Assembly: GCA_029204225.1 (NCBI GenBank)
Contig: CM055102.1
Coordinates: forward strand, 24,089,390-24,153,389
DNA: 64,000 nt
Origin: Diphasiastrum complanatum
Taxonomy: Eukaryota > Streptophyta > Lycopodiopsida > Lycopodiales > Lycopodiaceae
Direction of reading: 5' to 3'
The notes under the pieces were generated by a model. That model was not told the DNA's origin, searched no databases, and saw only the letters and a program-made list of their open reading frames with translations. The translations under genes and the position numbers were made by a program. Shown here piece after piece: positions 45,401 to 50,446 of the stretch (positions within the stretch are counted from its first letter, which is position 1; each line of letters starts with the position of its first letter).

Positions 45401-47628
45401 ATGAAAAGCACAAGTGTCAAATTTATATGACTATAAATATGGGGAAAAACTTACTTCAAAACCAACTCACTCACACTTTATGTTGTCTTGTTGATGGCAG
45501 GTCCCAATAATTGTTCACTTGGACCATGCCACCGAGGAGCATGAAGTTGTTGGGGCTTTGCAGCAGGTTAGAATCAATCACAGAAGCTACGTAATGTGCC
45601 AATGGACAGTTTATAGCAGCTAATCATCTTTTCACCTTTGCATTCTGCATAACCACTGTTTGGAAATGCAATGCGAACACAGCTTCAGTGCTCAAAATAA
45701 TGACATATTAGAAAGCCAATCATAAGTGACATCATTACATCTTCTGTTTCAACCATGCAATATATCAACATCGAAGCCTTGTAGAATAGAGCTTTAAAGT
45801 TTGCTGAGAACTTCCAATTGCATTACATTTCCCACAGGGCTTTGATTCTGTAATGGTTGATGGATCACACCTTTCGTATGGTGAGAATGTTGCTTTCACC
45901 AAAGAATTATCTGCCTTGGCACATGCACATGAAGTATTTGTCGAGGCCGAGCTTGGCCGATTATCTGGCACAGAAGATGGTCTAACTGTTGAGGAGTACG
46001 AAGCAAGACTCACAGATCCAAATCAGGTAACTTCATTACCTCTTTCCCATGGCTTGCTAAGGATTCTGCTTTTTGCTGAACTCTCATGTATATCGAAGAG
46101 GATGAGGTTTTCAAAGTATTTGCAAAACAGGGGCGTTCTCATCTGTAAGACCAGTTCAAACTGTCTTTCTGTCTTTGAACCTCCTTATCTCAAGATTGCT
46201 GCTACTTCTTGTACTCTACGTGATGCATTTTCAAAATGGGAAAGATTCGGGATTCAAACCAGCTAGAGTAAAAGAAAATATCCAGTATGAGTGTGATCAA
46301 ACTGTTGACTTCATTGCTTTTTCTTTTTTTTTCTGATCCTCTGACTGTTTCAGTTCCCTGACCCAAATACATTATTGGTCAATGAGCTGAATTGATCGTG
46401 TTAAGTCTTGATCAATTGTGAAAATAAAAATCATTGCACAATTAGACAGCTAGCACTAATTTGCTCAAAATTTTGACTGGAGTGGCATTGAGTAAACCTT
46501 TTGAGACAGGTTGCCTCACCTTTGTAAGTTGCTATCTTGCAATATTCTGATTTACAAAGATTATACTGCTCACATCATTCTGTAGTTCTGTAGTCCGTTC
46601 AAGTGGTATTTTCAGGCCCTTTTTTTCAAAATATGTCTACATGGGGGGGGGGGGGTCATGTCCCTAGAAACCTAATCGTCTTTCAACAAAATGTGTATCT
46701 AGGGACTTCTGGTTATTCCATTACATCATGTCATGAATTGTTTCATGTTATGCAGGCAAAGGATTTTATAGAGCAGACACAAATAGATGCACTTGCTATT
46801 TGCATAGGAAATGTCCATGGGAAGTACCCCTTGGGAGGACCAAAGTTGGACATTGAACTCTTAAAGGTTGGTGAAAAAGTTTCCTCTATGTTTGATGTCT
46901 TAAACTTATGAATGTGTCCAGATGGCCAACCTTTTTTTCAAAAGAAGTAAACCTTGAAACAGATTTTATTTAAATGACTTGGTGGCTTTAGTTTCCTCCA
47001 GAACAGTTAGAACAGTTTCCAACCTCTCTGCTTGTTTTCTCATATTTGCCTTCGTACTGCTTTCACTTTGTCATCATCTGTTCCGAGGGTGAGAAAATGT
47101 TGAGGTGACTTATGGTAACCACTACAATGATAACTATATGGATAGAGTACCAGAAACCTTAAACTTAAATAGACTAGGTATCCCTTTCTGTGCCCCGAAC
47201 TGAAGCTACCTTTGTCTTTTGACTCGCCGTGGAAATGATCAAGCTCAGAAGTTGAGAGAGATCACACTTGCAAAGAGCACTTTCTTAGTCTTGCATGGAG
47301 CTTCTGGACTACCTGTTGAAACTATAAAGGTAAATATTACTGAAGCTCATAGTTTTGTGGCTGTATTAGAACTAATTGGTTAGTTTTCAGATTCTTTTGG
47401 TTTGTATCCTCGGCAGTATTTCTGAAATGAAAGCATCCACAGGTCTGCATCGAGTTAGGTTGCCGGAAATTCAATGTGAATACAGAGCTGCGAGCTGCTT
47501 ACTTGGAAGCTTTGAAAACAGCCAAGAAAGACCTTGTTGAAGTTATGAGTTCAGCCAAGAAAGCTATGGAGGCAGTCATTGTTGAAAAGCTCCGGGTCTT
47601 CGGATCTTCAGGAAAGGCTGGCTTGTGA
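6365..47628 (+). CDS. Dehydrogenase / four-carbon acid-sugar kinase / class II aldolase fusion protein, 3' part (5' end outside window)
   Basis: Twenty-one exons: 6365-6411, 7298-7566, 8231-8318, 11094-11210, 12312-12430, 12557-12629, 12751-12870, 23540-23608, 23787-23966, 26357-26404, 30231-30372, 31122-31219, 31401-31545, 33887-33972, 39704-39814, 40424-40498, 45501-45566, 45838-46026, 46756-46866, 47249-47329, 47443-47628 (stop TGA 47626-47628). All junctions are GT-AG and phases agree throughout, giving about 805 codons. Domain order is the end of a hydroxyisobutyrate/threonate dehydrogenase-like domain, a DUF1537 (OtnK) kinase, and a class II fructose-bisphosphate-type aldolase. The same fusion is known in plants as the roughly 1.4-kilodalton-residue-class protein At1g18270, annotated as a ketose-bisphosphate aldolase family protein; bacteria encode the parts as separate genes for four-carbon acid-sugar use. 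No frameshift or stop was seen, so the gene looks intact despite repeat-filled introns. Physiological substrate in plants is not known to me. Confidence 0.93.
7232..7271 (+). repeat. Duplicate of the exon-2 acceptor and exon start
   Basis: The segment GGACAG followed by about 30 bases nearly identical to the start of exon 2 occurs exactly 60 bases upstream of the true acceptor (7238 against 7298). Use of the upstream AG would keep phase but read VFEKLGGVKVRKLIGH and then a TAA stop just before the real acceptor. It looks like a small tandem duplication covering the 3' splice site. Confidence 0.85.
7298..33972 (+). CDS. Exons 2-14: DUF1537 (OtnK-type) sugar-acid kinase domain
   Basis: Thirteen exons encode a complete DUF1537-type kinase. 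The N-terminal half shows LVVLDDDPTGTQTVHG (exon 2, 7298-7566), ILTNSRALS (exon 3), VLRGDSTLRGHFPQ (exon 4), CPFFLEGGRFTIGDIHYV (exon 5) and PAGQTEFAQDPVFGYKSSNL (exon 6). The C-terminal nucleotide-binding half shows GGLIVVGSHVPKTTKQ (exon 9), MTSRELI (exon 11), RPRYLLAKGGITSSD (exons 12-13) and GPESRHSGVPYIVFPGNVG (exons 13-14). In bacteria this family phosphorylates 3-oxo-tetronates such as 3-oxo-L-threonate, after oxidation by a dehydrogenase of the type fused upstream. Exon 10 (26357-26404) is only 48 bases and sits between introns of 2.4 and 3.8 kb. Kinase activity is inferred from family membership. Confidence 0.9.
8319..9040. other. Intron 3, left part; possible body of a LINE or SINE
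   Basis: No coding match was seen. The stretch ends at a LINE-type 3' module (9041-9090), so at least its right part may be a short, 5'-truncated LINE or a SINE sharing that tail. I could not find a left border. Confidence 0.35.
9041..9090 (+). mobile_element. LINE/SINE 3' end with hairpin and (CTTT)n tail
   Basis: ATGCC-TTTT-GGCAT (9041-9054) is followed by GGAAAAG, AACTAATATAG and a CTTT-repeat (9073-9090). This matches, in the opposite orientation, the 3' end at 19227-19282 almost base for base. The element lies sense to the gene in intron 3. Confidence 0.65.
9091..11093. other. Intron 3, right part; nothing recognised
   Basis: AT-rich, with short ORFs only, and a small CAGCCA triplet-like repeat near 9333-9355. 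No protein motif, RNA gene or terminal repeat was found on either strand. It ends at the acceptor of exon 4. Confidence 0.5.
11211..12311. other. Intron 4; nothing recognised
   Basis: T-rich intron between exons 4 and 5, without coding or repeat signals that I can identify. Confidence 0.5.
13069..13074. other. Target-site duplication, left copy (TACCTT)
   Basis: TACCTT stands immediately left of the 5' LTR and again right of the 3' LTR at 18106-18111. A 5-bp duplication is normal for Ty3 elements; one base is shared with the LTR end, so the exact five cannot be fixed. Confidence 0.75.
13075..13463 (+). repeat. 5' LTR of the chromovirus (short form)
   Basis: About 389 bases. The first 215 and last 165 bases match the two ends of the 3' LTR. 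It lacks the 1.2-kb middle segment that the 3' LTR carries. It ends CATAACT directly before the primer-binding site. Confidence 0.88.
13464..13475 (+). promoter_or_regulatory. Primer-binding site (initiator tRNA-Met type)
   Basis: TGGTATCAGAGC lies directly after the 5' LTR. It is the standard plant retrotransposon site complementary to the 3' end of initiator methionine tRNA, where minus-strand cDNA synthesis starts. Confidence 0.92.
13740..14290 (+). repeat. Tandem repeats in the chromovirus leader
   Basis: The phrase GCAGGCTGTCCAGC or a close variant (GTGGCTGTCCAGCGCCC) recurs near 13750, 13830, 13910, 13979, 14070, 14151 and 14262, at spacings of roughly 70-110 bases, inside the untranslated leader between LTR and gag. 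Flanks between the phrases are pyrimidine-rich and diverged. Confidence 0.75.
14436..15250 (+). pseudogene. Chromovirus gag (retrotrans_gag)
   Basis: The probable start is the ATG at 14436 (MAHSPIPSE). A TGA near 14560 ends that frame and homology goes on in another frame (14458-15351). The core shows LATYSGSSIGNLLENWFAKLD, KIQLAALHLDGRAATWWW and FRRDLRHAMIDPQW...RSLTQTSDLASC, which is the retrotransposon gag (PF03732-type) pattern. No CCHC knuckle is seen after it, because sequence is deleted before the protease. Confidence 0.85.
15270..15500 (+). pseudogene. Chromovirus aspartic protease fragment
   Basis: The plus-strand reading RVRITGREYIALVDTGITHSFIS has the retropepsin active-site triad as DTG within VDTGITHSF, where plant Ty3 elements usually have VDSGATHSF. 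The stop at 15498 and the direct change to integrase sequence mark the deletion that removed RT and RNase H. Confidence 0.8.
15501..16190 (+). pseudogene. Chromovirus integrase C-terminal part
   Basis: The first segment reads FWTELMRILDVQLFMGSAYHSTSDGQFEVLNRILEDYLRHF, the end of the integrase catalytic core (SSAYHPQTDGQTEVVNR in typical members) with its E in place. After frame changes, YHVEFQLGD.VYLHLR, KLASRYYGPYRILEVLSPVTYRLQLP and VFHVSLLRAA follow; these are the GPF/Y integrase C-terminal module of Ty3 elements. Confidence 0.88.
16215..16452 (+). pseudogene. Chromovirus chromodomain
   Basis: The reading VRLYHSRRRRQIEFLVQ-stop-DGRPVEEATWEPID is a chromodomain fused behind the integrase. 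One tryptophan codon has become TGA (near 16270). Chromodomains are thought to direct integration to marked chromatin. The open reading continues to a stop at 16452, close to the purine tract. Confidence 0.82.
16471..16480 (+). promoter_or_regulatory. Polypurine tract of the chromovirus
   Basis: TTGGGGAGAG directly before the 3' LTR is the purine run that primes plus-strand DNA synthesis. The last two bases may already belong to the LTR. Confidence 0.65.
16479..18106 (+). repeat. 3' LTR of the chromovirus (long form)
   Basis: About 1.63 kb, against 0.39 kb for the 5' LTR. The first 210 and last 180 bases match the 5' LTR closely. The extra segment, about 16688-17925, has an AATAAAG (near 17190), GGCGCC palindromes, and internal repeats (GGTATGC.GTCGGGACCAT twice near 17330-17390; GACGAAGCTT..GTTGGTTAA units near 17580-17680). 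Either the 5' LTR lost this segment or the 3' LTR gained it. Confidence 0.85.
18106..18111. other. Target-site duplication, right copy (TACCTT)
   Basis: Matches the hexamer left of the 5' LTR at 13069-13074. Confidence 0.75.
18112..18609. other. Intron 7 stretch; nothing recognised
   Basis: Begins with a CACACA-rich patch (18130-18180), then AT-rich unique sequence with no coding or terminal-repeat signal that I can identify. Confidence 0.45.
18610..19226 (-). pseudogene. Probable LINE ORF1 N-terminal half
   Basis: On the minus strand an ATG near 19195 opens MAMTEPPSSPPKKK. A proline/serine/alanine-rich stretch with PLLSASSEPPKAPSS follows, then a charged, heptad-like segment (SWQIDQFKADF, SEKSLLQSKIASLG, MIRELEHRIKNKK) that could be a coiled coil. 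This low-complexity N-terminus plus coiled coil fits the start of an L1-type ORF1 protein. Stops interrupt it. It starts directly beside the tail of another LINE (19227). Assignment rests on layout rather than on a diagnostic motif. Confidence 0.4.
19227..19705 (-). mobile_element. 5'-truncated LINE 3' end with hairpin and GAAA tail
   Basis: On the minus strand the 3' end reads ATGCC-TTTT-GGCAT (complement of 19269-19282), GGAAAAAAC, ATTAATAAAG, then a CTTT/CTT tail (complement of 19227-19249). The hairpin and AATAAA are the same as at 9041-9090. Sequence to the right is taken as the LINE body but has no recognisable coding left; its right border is a guess. Confidence 0.55.
19706..20215. other. 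Intron 7 stretch; unclassified repeat-like sequence
   Basis: Short ORFs on both strands with no family match I can name. It may belong with the degenerate element whose repeated ends are at 20220-20475 and 22680-22900. Confidence 0.3.
20220..20475 (+). repeat. Dispersed repeat copy 1, with internal 76-bp tandem duplication
   Basis: Two 76-bp units start at 20286 and 20362 (CTGACATGTGTCACTCAT, ACTGGACCAAGTGTCCC, GACCGGTCAAC or GACTAGTCAAC). The same word order, ending GTCAAC, a CTACTTTT patch and TCA.TCCA.CC, recurs at 22680-22900. Two same-orientation copies 2.4 kb apart could be the LTRs of a decayed element, but no protein domain was seen between them. Confidence 0.5.
20476..22410. other. 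Intron 7 stretch between dispersed repeats; nothing recognised
   Basis: No retrotransposon domain was recognised in any frame. A patch GCTTTATTGATCTC (22052-22065) resembles the AATAAAGC of LINE ends but lacks the hairpin and tail. Confidence 0.35.
22415..22500. repeat. AT-rich simple repeat (TAAATA / TATATC)
   Basis: Tandem TAAATA units, then TATATC-type units, with the phrase ACAATGATAAATATAAATA present twice (near 22417 and 22480). Confidence 0.8.
22680..22900 (+). repeat. Dispersed repeat copy 2
   Basis: Shares with 20220-20475 the ordered words CTTGGTACTACC/CTTGGCAGTACC, TTGACATATAGGCA, TTTGACCCGTCAAC, and GGGTGATCAATCCAACC. The last word also appears at 29929-29944 as GGGTGATCAATCCACC, so the family has at least three members here. 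Confidence 0.5.
22901..23539. other. End of intron 7; nothing recognised
   Basis: AT-rich, ending at the ATAATAG acceptor of exon 8. Confidence 0.5.
23967..26356. other. Intron 9; nothing recognised
   Basis: 2.39 kb with short ORFs only (the longest about 108 codons at 24875-25201, with no known motif). No repeats with clear borders. Confidence 0.45.
26405..27734. other. Intron 10, left part; nothing certain
   Basis: AT-rich with a T-run near 26467-26480. The stretch 27480-27720 may be leader or LTR of a decayed retrotransposon, given the primer-site-like sequence that follows, but no repeat partner was found. Confidence 0.35.
27735..27746 (+). promoter_or_regulatory. Possible decayed primer-binding site (plus strand)
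   Basis: TTAACATGGTATCAAAG is close to the copia-type context AACATGGTATCAGAGC, with two mismatches to the tRNA-Met site. No LTR could be paired with it by eye, so it may be chance. Confidence 0.3.
27747..28765. other. Intron 10, middle part; possible decayed retrotransposon
   Basis: ORFs of up to 135 codons on both strands have no motif I recognise. It is framed by a primer-site-like sequence (27735) and a purine-tract-like sequence (28767), which would suit an internally deleted LTR element. No protein domain supports this. Confidence 0.25.
28767..29130 (+). repeat. Possible LTR remnant after a purine tract
   Basis: TTTTGAGGACAAGAATG, then AAGAGGGGA, then TTATCACATCCC is the usual end of plant Ty3 elements (purine tract and an LTR starting with a TCACATCCC word). 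The right border and a matching LTR were not found. Confidence 0.4.
29131..29783. other. Intron 10 stretch; nothing certain
   Basis: No coding signal. If the minus-strand primer site at 29784 is real, this would be the leader of a minus-strand element. Confidence 0.3.
29784..29796 (-). promoter_or_regulatory. Probable primer-binding site of a minus-strand LTR remnant
   Basis: The minus strand reads AATTGGTATCAAAGCC, one mismatch from the initiator tRNA-Met site TGGTATCAGAGCC and in the usual ATTGGTATCA context. The LTR would lie to the right (29800-30000), where the dispersed-repeat word GGGTGATCAATCC occurs. Confidence 0.5.
29880..29990 (+). repeat. Dispersed repeat copy 3 (partial)
   Basis: Contains CACTTGGCACATGGCAT and GGGTGATCAATCCACC, words shared with copies at 20220-20475 and 22680-22900. 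Borders unclear. Confidence 0.35.
31546..32138. other. Intron 13, left part; nothing recognised
   Basis: Unique AT-rich intron sequence up to the target duplication of the next element. Confidence 0.5.
32139..32849. mobile_element. hAT-like non-autonomous element, family 1, copy 1 (with TCCTGGAG duplications)
   Basis: The element (32147-32841) has terminal inverted repeats CTTAGAAGCCCGTTCCG and its complement-type end CGGAACGGGCAACTAAG, flanked by an exact 8-bp duplication TCCTGGAG (32139-32146 and 32842-32849). An 8-bp duplication points to the hAT superfamily. The left arm folds as GTTCCGACCC / GGGTCGGAAC around TTTTT. Both arms repeat GGAAC/GTTCC words. The 695-bp body has no transposase ORF. 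Confidence 0.88.
32850..33886. other. Intron 13, right part; nothing recognised
   Basis: AT-rich, no coding or repeat signal, ending at the acceptor of exon 14. Confidence 0.5.
33973..35351. other. Intron 14, left part; nothing recognised
   Basis: An antisense ORF of 114 codons (34449-34793) has no recognisable motif and no supporting context. Confidence 0.45.
35352..36191. mobile_element. GTTCCTA-rich non-autonomous element (hAT-like?)
   Basis: The body (about 35360-36183) starts near CATTGATAGCCGTTCC and ends GGAACCGTTCCTGGGAACTCAA, between ATCTGAAT and ATCTGGAT (35352-35359, 36184-36191), a 7-of-8 match. The left 150 bases contain palindromic words (GGTACGGTACC, CCGTTCCTAAG, AAGGTATGGTACC). 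The middle, 35570-36000, is a degenerate minisatellite of GTTCCTA / TTCCTGTTCC units. Terminal inverted repeats are weak. No transposase. Confidence 0.55.
36481..36887. mobile_element. hAT-like non-autonomous element, GGAACCGTGG family
   Basis: The element (36489-36879) runs from CATAGAACCC to TTCTATG (inverted ends CATAGAA/TTCTATG) between exact copies of GTTGCAAT (36481-36488, 36880-36887). Both arms are built of ACGGTTC / GAACCGT palindromes (for example GGAACCGTACCACGGTTCC). The core, 36597-36780, is a tandem array of ACAGATGATTTG-type 10-12-mers. No coding capacity. Confidence 0.82.
36597..36780. repeat. Minisatellite of ACAGATGAT units
   Basis: About fifteen imperfect units built from CAGATGAT with TTGA, TTCA or ACA spacers form the core of the surrounding element. 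Confidence 0.8.
36888..39703. other. Intron 14, right part; nothing certain
   Basis: The plus strand is purine-rich and rich in CAAGCA/AGCAA words over 37900-39150, suggesting an old repeat, but I see no domain. Near 39236-39274 CTAAGAATC-type words are inverted around AGGCACTCAGGTGC, followed by two TAAGCCTCTT.ACTCA copies. No assignment. Confidence 0.3.
39704..47628 (+). CDS. Exons 15-21: class II ketose-bisphosphate aldolase domain
   Basis: Seven exons encode a complete class II aldolase domain in an (alpha/beta)8 order: YALGAFNVYNLEG and SPAILQ (exon 15), IHPAALAHGG (16), VPIIVHLDHATEEHE with the HLDH metal/catalytic block (17), FDSVMVDGSHLSY and EAELGRLSGTEDGLTVEEYEA (18), CIGNVHGKYP with a zinc-ligand-type histidine (19), VLHGASGLP with another (20), and KFNVNTELRAAY followed by VIVEKLRVFGSSGKAGL and the TGA (21). 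These are the zinc- and phosphate-binding positions of the FBA family. In bacterial four-carbon acid-sugar pathways a decarboxylase or aldolase acts after the kinase; the exact reaction in plants is not known to me. Exons 16 and 17 are separated by a 5-kb intron. Confidence 0.92.
40499..42306. other. Intron 16, left part; nothing recognised
   Basis: AT-rich with short ORFs; GCTTTATTGATG at 41866 recalls a LINE AATAAAGC end but lacks the hairpin and tail. Confidence 0.4.
42307..42327 (+). repeat. C homopolymer of about 21 bases
   Basis: An uninterrupted C run in intron 16. Its length may be unstable or affected by assembly. Confidence 0.85.
42640..42870. repeat. GGTTC/GAACC palindrome-rich patch
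   Basis: CCGGTTCTTAACC, AACGGTTCTCAACCG, AATCCGGTTCTT (twice) and AGAACCGGGTTG cluster here. This resembles the arms of the short elements at 32147, 35360 and 36489, but no target duplication was found. Confidence 0.4.
42871..45500. other. Intron 16, right part; nothing recognised
   Basis: About 2.6 kb of AT-rich sequence. Short ORFs on both strands show no motif. Ends at the acceptor of exon 17. Confidence 0.4.
46643..46655 (+). repeat. G homopolymer of about 13 bases
   Basis: A G run in intron 18, about 100 bases before the acceptor of exon 19, framed by ACAT and TCATGT. Confidence 0.8.
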
Positions 47629-47728
47629 GCAACAGGGATATTTTCGCTGGAGGATACTCAAATTGTAACGTTGCATAACAAAGCATGGAACATTGTTAAT
47701 TTATAATTGAAAGGGAAAACTTAAGCCA

Positions 47729-47734
47729 AATAAA
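47729..47734 (+). terminator. Polyadenylation signal AATAAA of the fusion gene
   Basis: AATAAA lies 101 bases after the TGA, in a T-rich context (TTTTTCTG downstream) that would suit 3' end formation. It is the first such signal after the stop. Confidence 0.65.
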
Positions 47735-49338
47735 GGTCACCTGATTTACTTTGGTGATCATTTTTCTGTACTTTTACTGATATAAACTTCAACTAAAAAT
47801 TTTGAGAATATTTTGCCCATAGAACAGCAAATGCAAAACATACAGCAAGAGAATGCACTATACATTCTTTTTCATTTATTTGAAGATTTCCGACATACCA
47901 TGCCATGCAACTGGTTCTATTCTAAAACCCATTCACTTTTCCATTAGTTGGATGTGTACAAGCTCCCCAAAAATAAATCATCAATCAAAGCACAACTGTC
48001 CTCCATTATTGGTGCTCATCGGTTCTATGCCATATATATGAACCTGAGTTGCAACAAATCGTGACTGATTCAAAACAAAAAAATTTGGTTAAAGCTGCTG
48101 TTTTCCAGCAGTAGGCCATGCGCCTCTTTGGGAGAGGTCGGTTTTCTAGATTTCTTAGTAGTTGGCGGATTGCAGTGTTTGAACATCCTATAGGCATCTA
48201 CTCGGCAATCCGGAGGCATTGCGCACGGTGGCAACAAAGTTTGAGTTGCACAAGGCGAGAAATTGTCAAAAGAAACGTTTTGGTGAGATTAGGCTTCTCT
48301 TTTTGCAAATGAATAAATCGAGCTGTAGGCAACGGATTTGGGTTTGTTCCAAACCACCTTTCTTTGGGCCCACGGACATTTCTACAACAATATTTGCAGC
48401 TGTTACCAGTCATTATGAAAGATGTCAATGCATCATCCAAATGTTTTGGCTCCCATTGTGAACTTACCTGTAGGCGACTGATTGAGGTGCCCTTTGATGC
48501 TACACCATGTTTCTTCTTGCCTATAGAGACTCCTACGCTATTAGTTTTGCCCGTTATCGTCTGCAGTGAAAGTTGCCAATGCCAAACCCTAATCCCATGT
48601 GTTTTTAAGCATTCAAATGAGGTGCGGTTTGATGCTACATTATGTTTTTTCATGCTTACAAGAATGCTTGAAATGTTTGCTCTGACGAGTAAGAAGCTAT
48701 GCTATGTTTCCAACTTGAATGCATTGTTATAAAGCAAATTATACGGTTTTTCTTGGATGTCGTGTTGCGACAAGTTTCGAGAGTTGATGTACAAATGGTT
48801 CAATGTGGAATTAGGCATGCAGATGTTGAGGGTTTGGGAAATGTATTGAACGTTTGATTCTTTTGCAGGATTGATTCCATATTGACAGGATGTTGGTCGT
48901 TGGTAGGGGCATTTGGACAGAGGGTGATATGGGTACTCACCATCATTCCGAGTACCCGCAGATGGAGATACTTGCATTGTGGTGGGATCTTCATTAGATC
49001 TCTCACCAGGGTTAGGGCTCATCTATTGCGGCTCAAAGAATGTGCCCGTTCTTTTATTGGAATTTTGAAAAAACTTGTCTTGCAGTGTGAAAAAGCTAGG
49101 TTTTTTGAGCAATCATTCAATTTTCCTAATTTTTTTGGCATTGTCCAAATTTGAAAGGAGTTTGGTAGAAGGATTTGTGACAAGCTCTATAGATGCATCT
49201 ATCATATAGTGGCATAAAAAGAGAAAAGTCAAGTGTGTTTTGACAACATCCCTAGCAGGCTTGTGTAGCCAAAAAAAGAAGGCATTAAGTTGATTTTGTG
49301 GCGAAGTTTGCTCAGGTTGTTATCATGTACCAAACGGC
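47735..49338. other. Intergenic, unclassified repeat-like sequence
   Basis: Contains an internal near-duplicate: TTTGATGCTACACCATGTTTCTTC (48495) and TTTGATGCTACATTATGTTTTTTC (48630 region). An antisense ORF of 151 codons (48198-48653) has CKYCCRN, faintly like a zinc finger, but nothing firm. It may be the decayed front of the hAT element that follows. Confidence 0.3.
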
Positions 49339-49499
49339 ATGATCAAACCAGATAATGGAGGACTGATTTTGCATTTGTCACATCTACACTTAAAGAATGG
49401 TCTTTTCCCGTTCCTTGGTCTCCTGCTCACTTGGCACAGTCTTCATGCGGTGGCGTGGATGCCACTCAAGGTGGTGCAGCCATCACAAGCCACTTCATC

Positions 49500-49731
49500 T
49501 ACAAGGGGTGTTGTAGTTGCTAGTATTGAGGCCAAGCACGTGGTTCAAGTTATCACAAATAATGTCATGAATTGTAGGTTGATAGGAGTGATGTTGATGA
49601 TGCGGACTACTCCAACATTGTGTGGACGCCATGTGCTGCACATTGCATCGATGCCCTCATGCATGACCTCTGCGCACTTCCATGGATCCGCCATGTATAA
49701 TTTGCTTTTGCCAAGCTTACCATCTTTTGTG
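49500..49731 (+). pseudogene. hAT transposase remnant (DUF659 region)
   Basis: The plus strand reads EAKHVVQVITNNVMNCRLIGVMLM and, after a one-base frame change near 49600, DYSNIVWTPCAAHCIDALMHDLCALPWI. In DUF659-containing plant hAT transposases the corresponding stretch is VVQVITDNA.NC..A...L...YP.IFWTPCAAHCI.L. The catalytic-position DN is here NN. No dimerisation domain was seen downstream, so it is a fragment of a dead hAT transposase. Confidence 0.75.
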
Positions 49732-49749
49732 CTTAATTGTTGTTCTTAG

Positions 49750-50104
49750 CTCCTGAGTCCATTCTTTAAACCTTTTGTTGGATGTTTGTCTTGCAGATTG
49801 CTTCTCAGGCCATGCTCACTAAATTCAAATATCTTTCTCTAAATTCAAATATTTGAAGTTTGAAGTTAAGGTTTTATTTTCTTCACACACTTCAATGTGC
49901 TTTAAACTTTAGCCAAATAATCTTTATTACATGGCTTTCTTATTTATTTTGAATTACCAAAGTTTTATTCATAAATCATGAACACAAATTTTTTCTTGAA
50001 TACCTAAAACTGCTTTTTTTTTTTTTCAATCCTTCAAATCTCTATCTTGGCCCACCATTTTCATGAATGTTTAACCACAAGCCCAAACTCACTATCTTTA
50101 ACTC
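49750..50104. other. Intergenic AT-rich sequence; nothing recognised
   Basis: Includes CTAAATTCAAATAT twice (near 49819 and 49841) and a T run at 50015-50026. Confidence 0.45.
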
Positions 50105-50306
50105 CAAAGGATCGAATTTTTCCAAGACTCGAATTTTCCAAAGGATTGAAGGACCCTTTGTACTGTCAAGACAAATTTTTCAAAAGACTCGAATTTTTCC
50201 GAAGACTCAAATTTTGCAAAAGACTTGAAATTATTTTCCAAAGACTAGAATTTTCTCGAAAACTCGAATTTTTTCTGAAGGTTCAAATTTTTCCAAAGAC
50301 TCAAAT
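50105..50306 (+). repeat. Minisatellite of about 20-bp AAGACTCGAATTTTTCC units
   Basis: About nine imperfect copies of AAGACTCGAATTTTTCC, with lengths of 17-26 bases, stand directly before a Helitron 3' end. The repeat is transcribed into an apparent ORF only because the unit lacks stops. Confidence 0.75.
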
Positions 50307-50370
50307 GTTTGATATTTGGAATACAAGATGTGCAAGATCGGCCATCATCCAAATCATCGGCCGCCACCTA

Positions 50371-50414
50371 GATCGGCCTCCATTGCCCGTCAACGACGGG
50401 CACTCTTTACTAGT
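50371..50414 (+). mobile_element. Helitron 3' end (plus strand)
   Basis: GCCCGTC-AAC-GACGGGC (50385-50401) forms a 7-bp hairpin, followed by ACTCTTTA and CTAGT (50410-50414). A GC hairpin about ten bases before CTRRT is the 3' terminus of plant Helitrons. The body would lie to the left and may include the minisatellite; no 5' TC end or Rep/helicase ORF was found, so it is probably non-autonomous. It ends in an AT-repeat target. Confidence 0.78.
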
Positions 50415-50420
50415 ATCTAG

Positions 50421-50446
50421 TATATATATATATATATATATATATA
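50421..50446. repeat. (TA)n microsatellite
   Basis: About thirteen TA units directly after the plus-strand Helitron end. Confidence 0.9.

Noticed and set aside
48198-48653. 151-codon antisense ORF with CKYC, considered as a BED zinc finger of the hAT element
   Set aside because: It is on the opposite strand to the hAT transposase remnant and the histidine pair needed for a BED finger is not in place.
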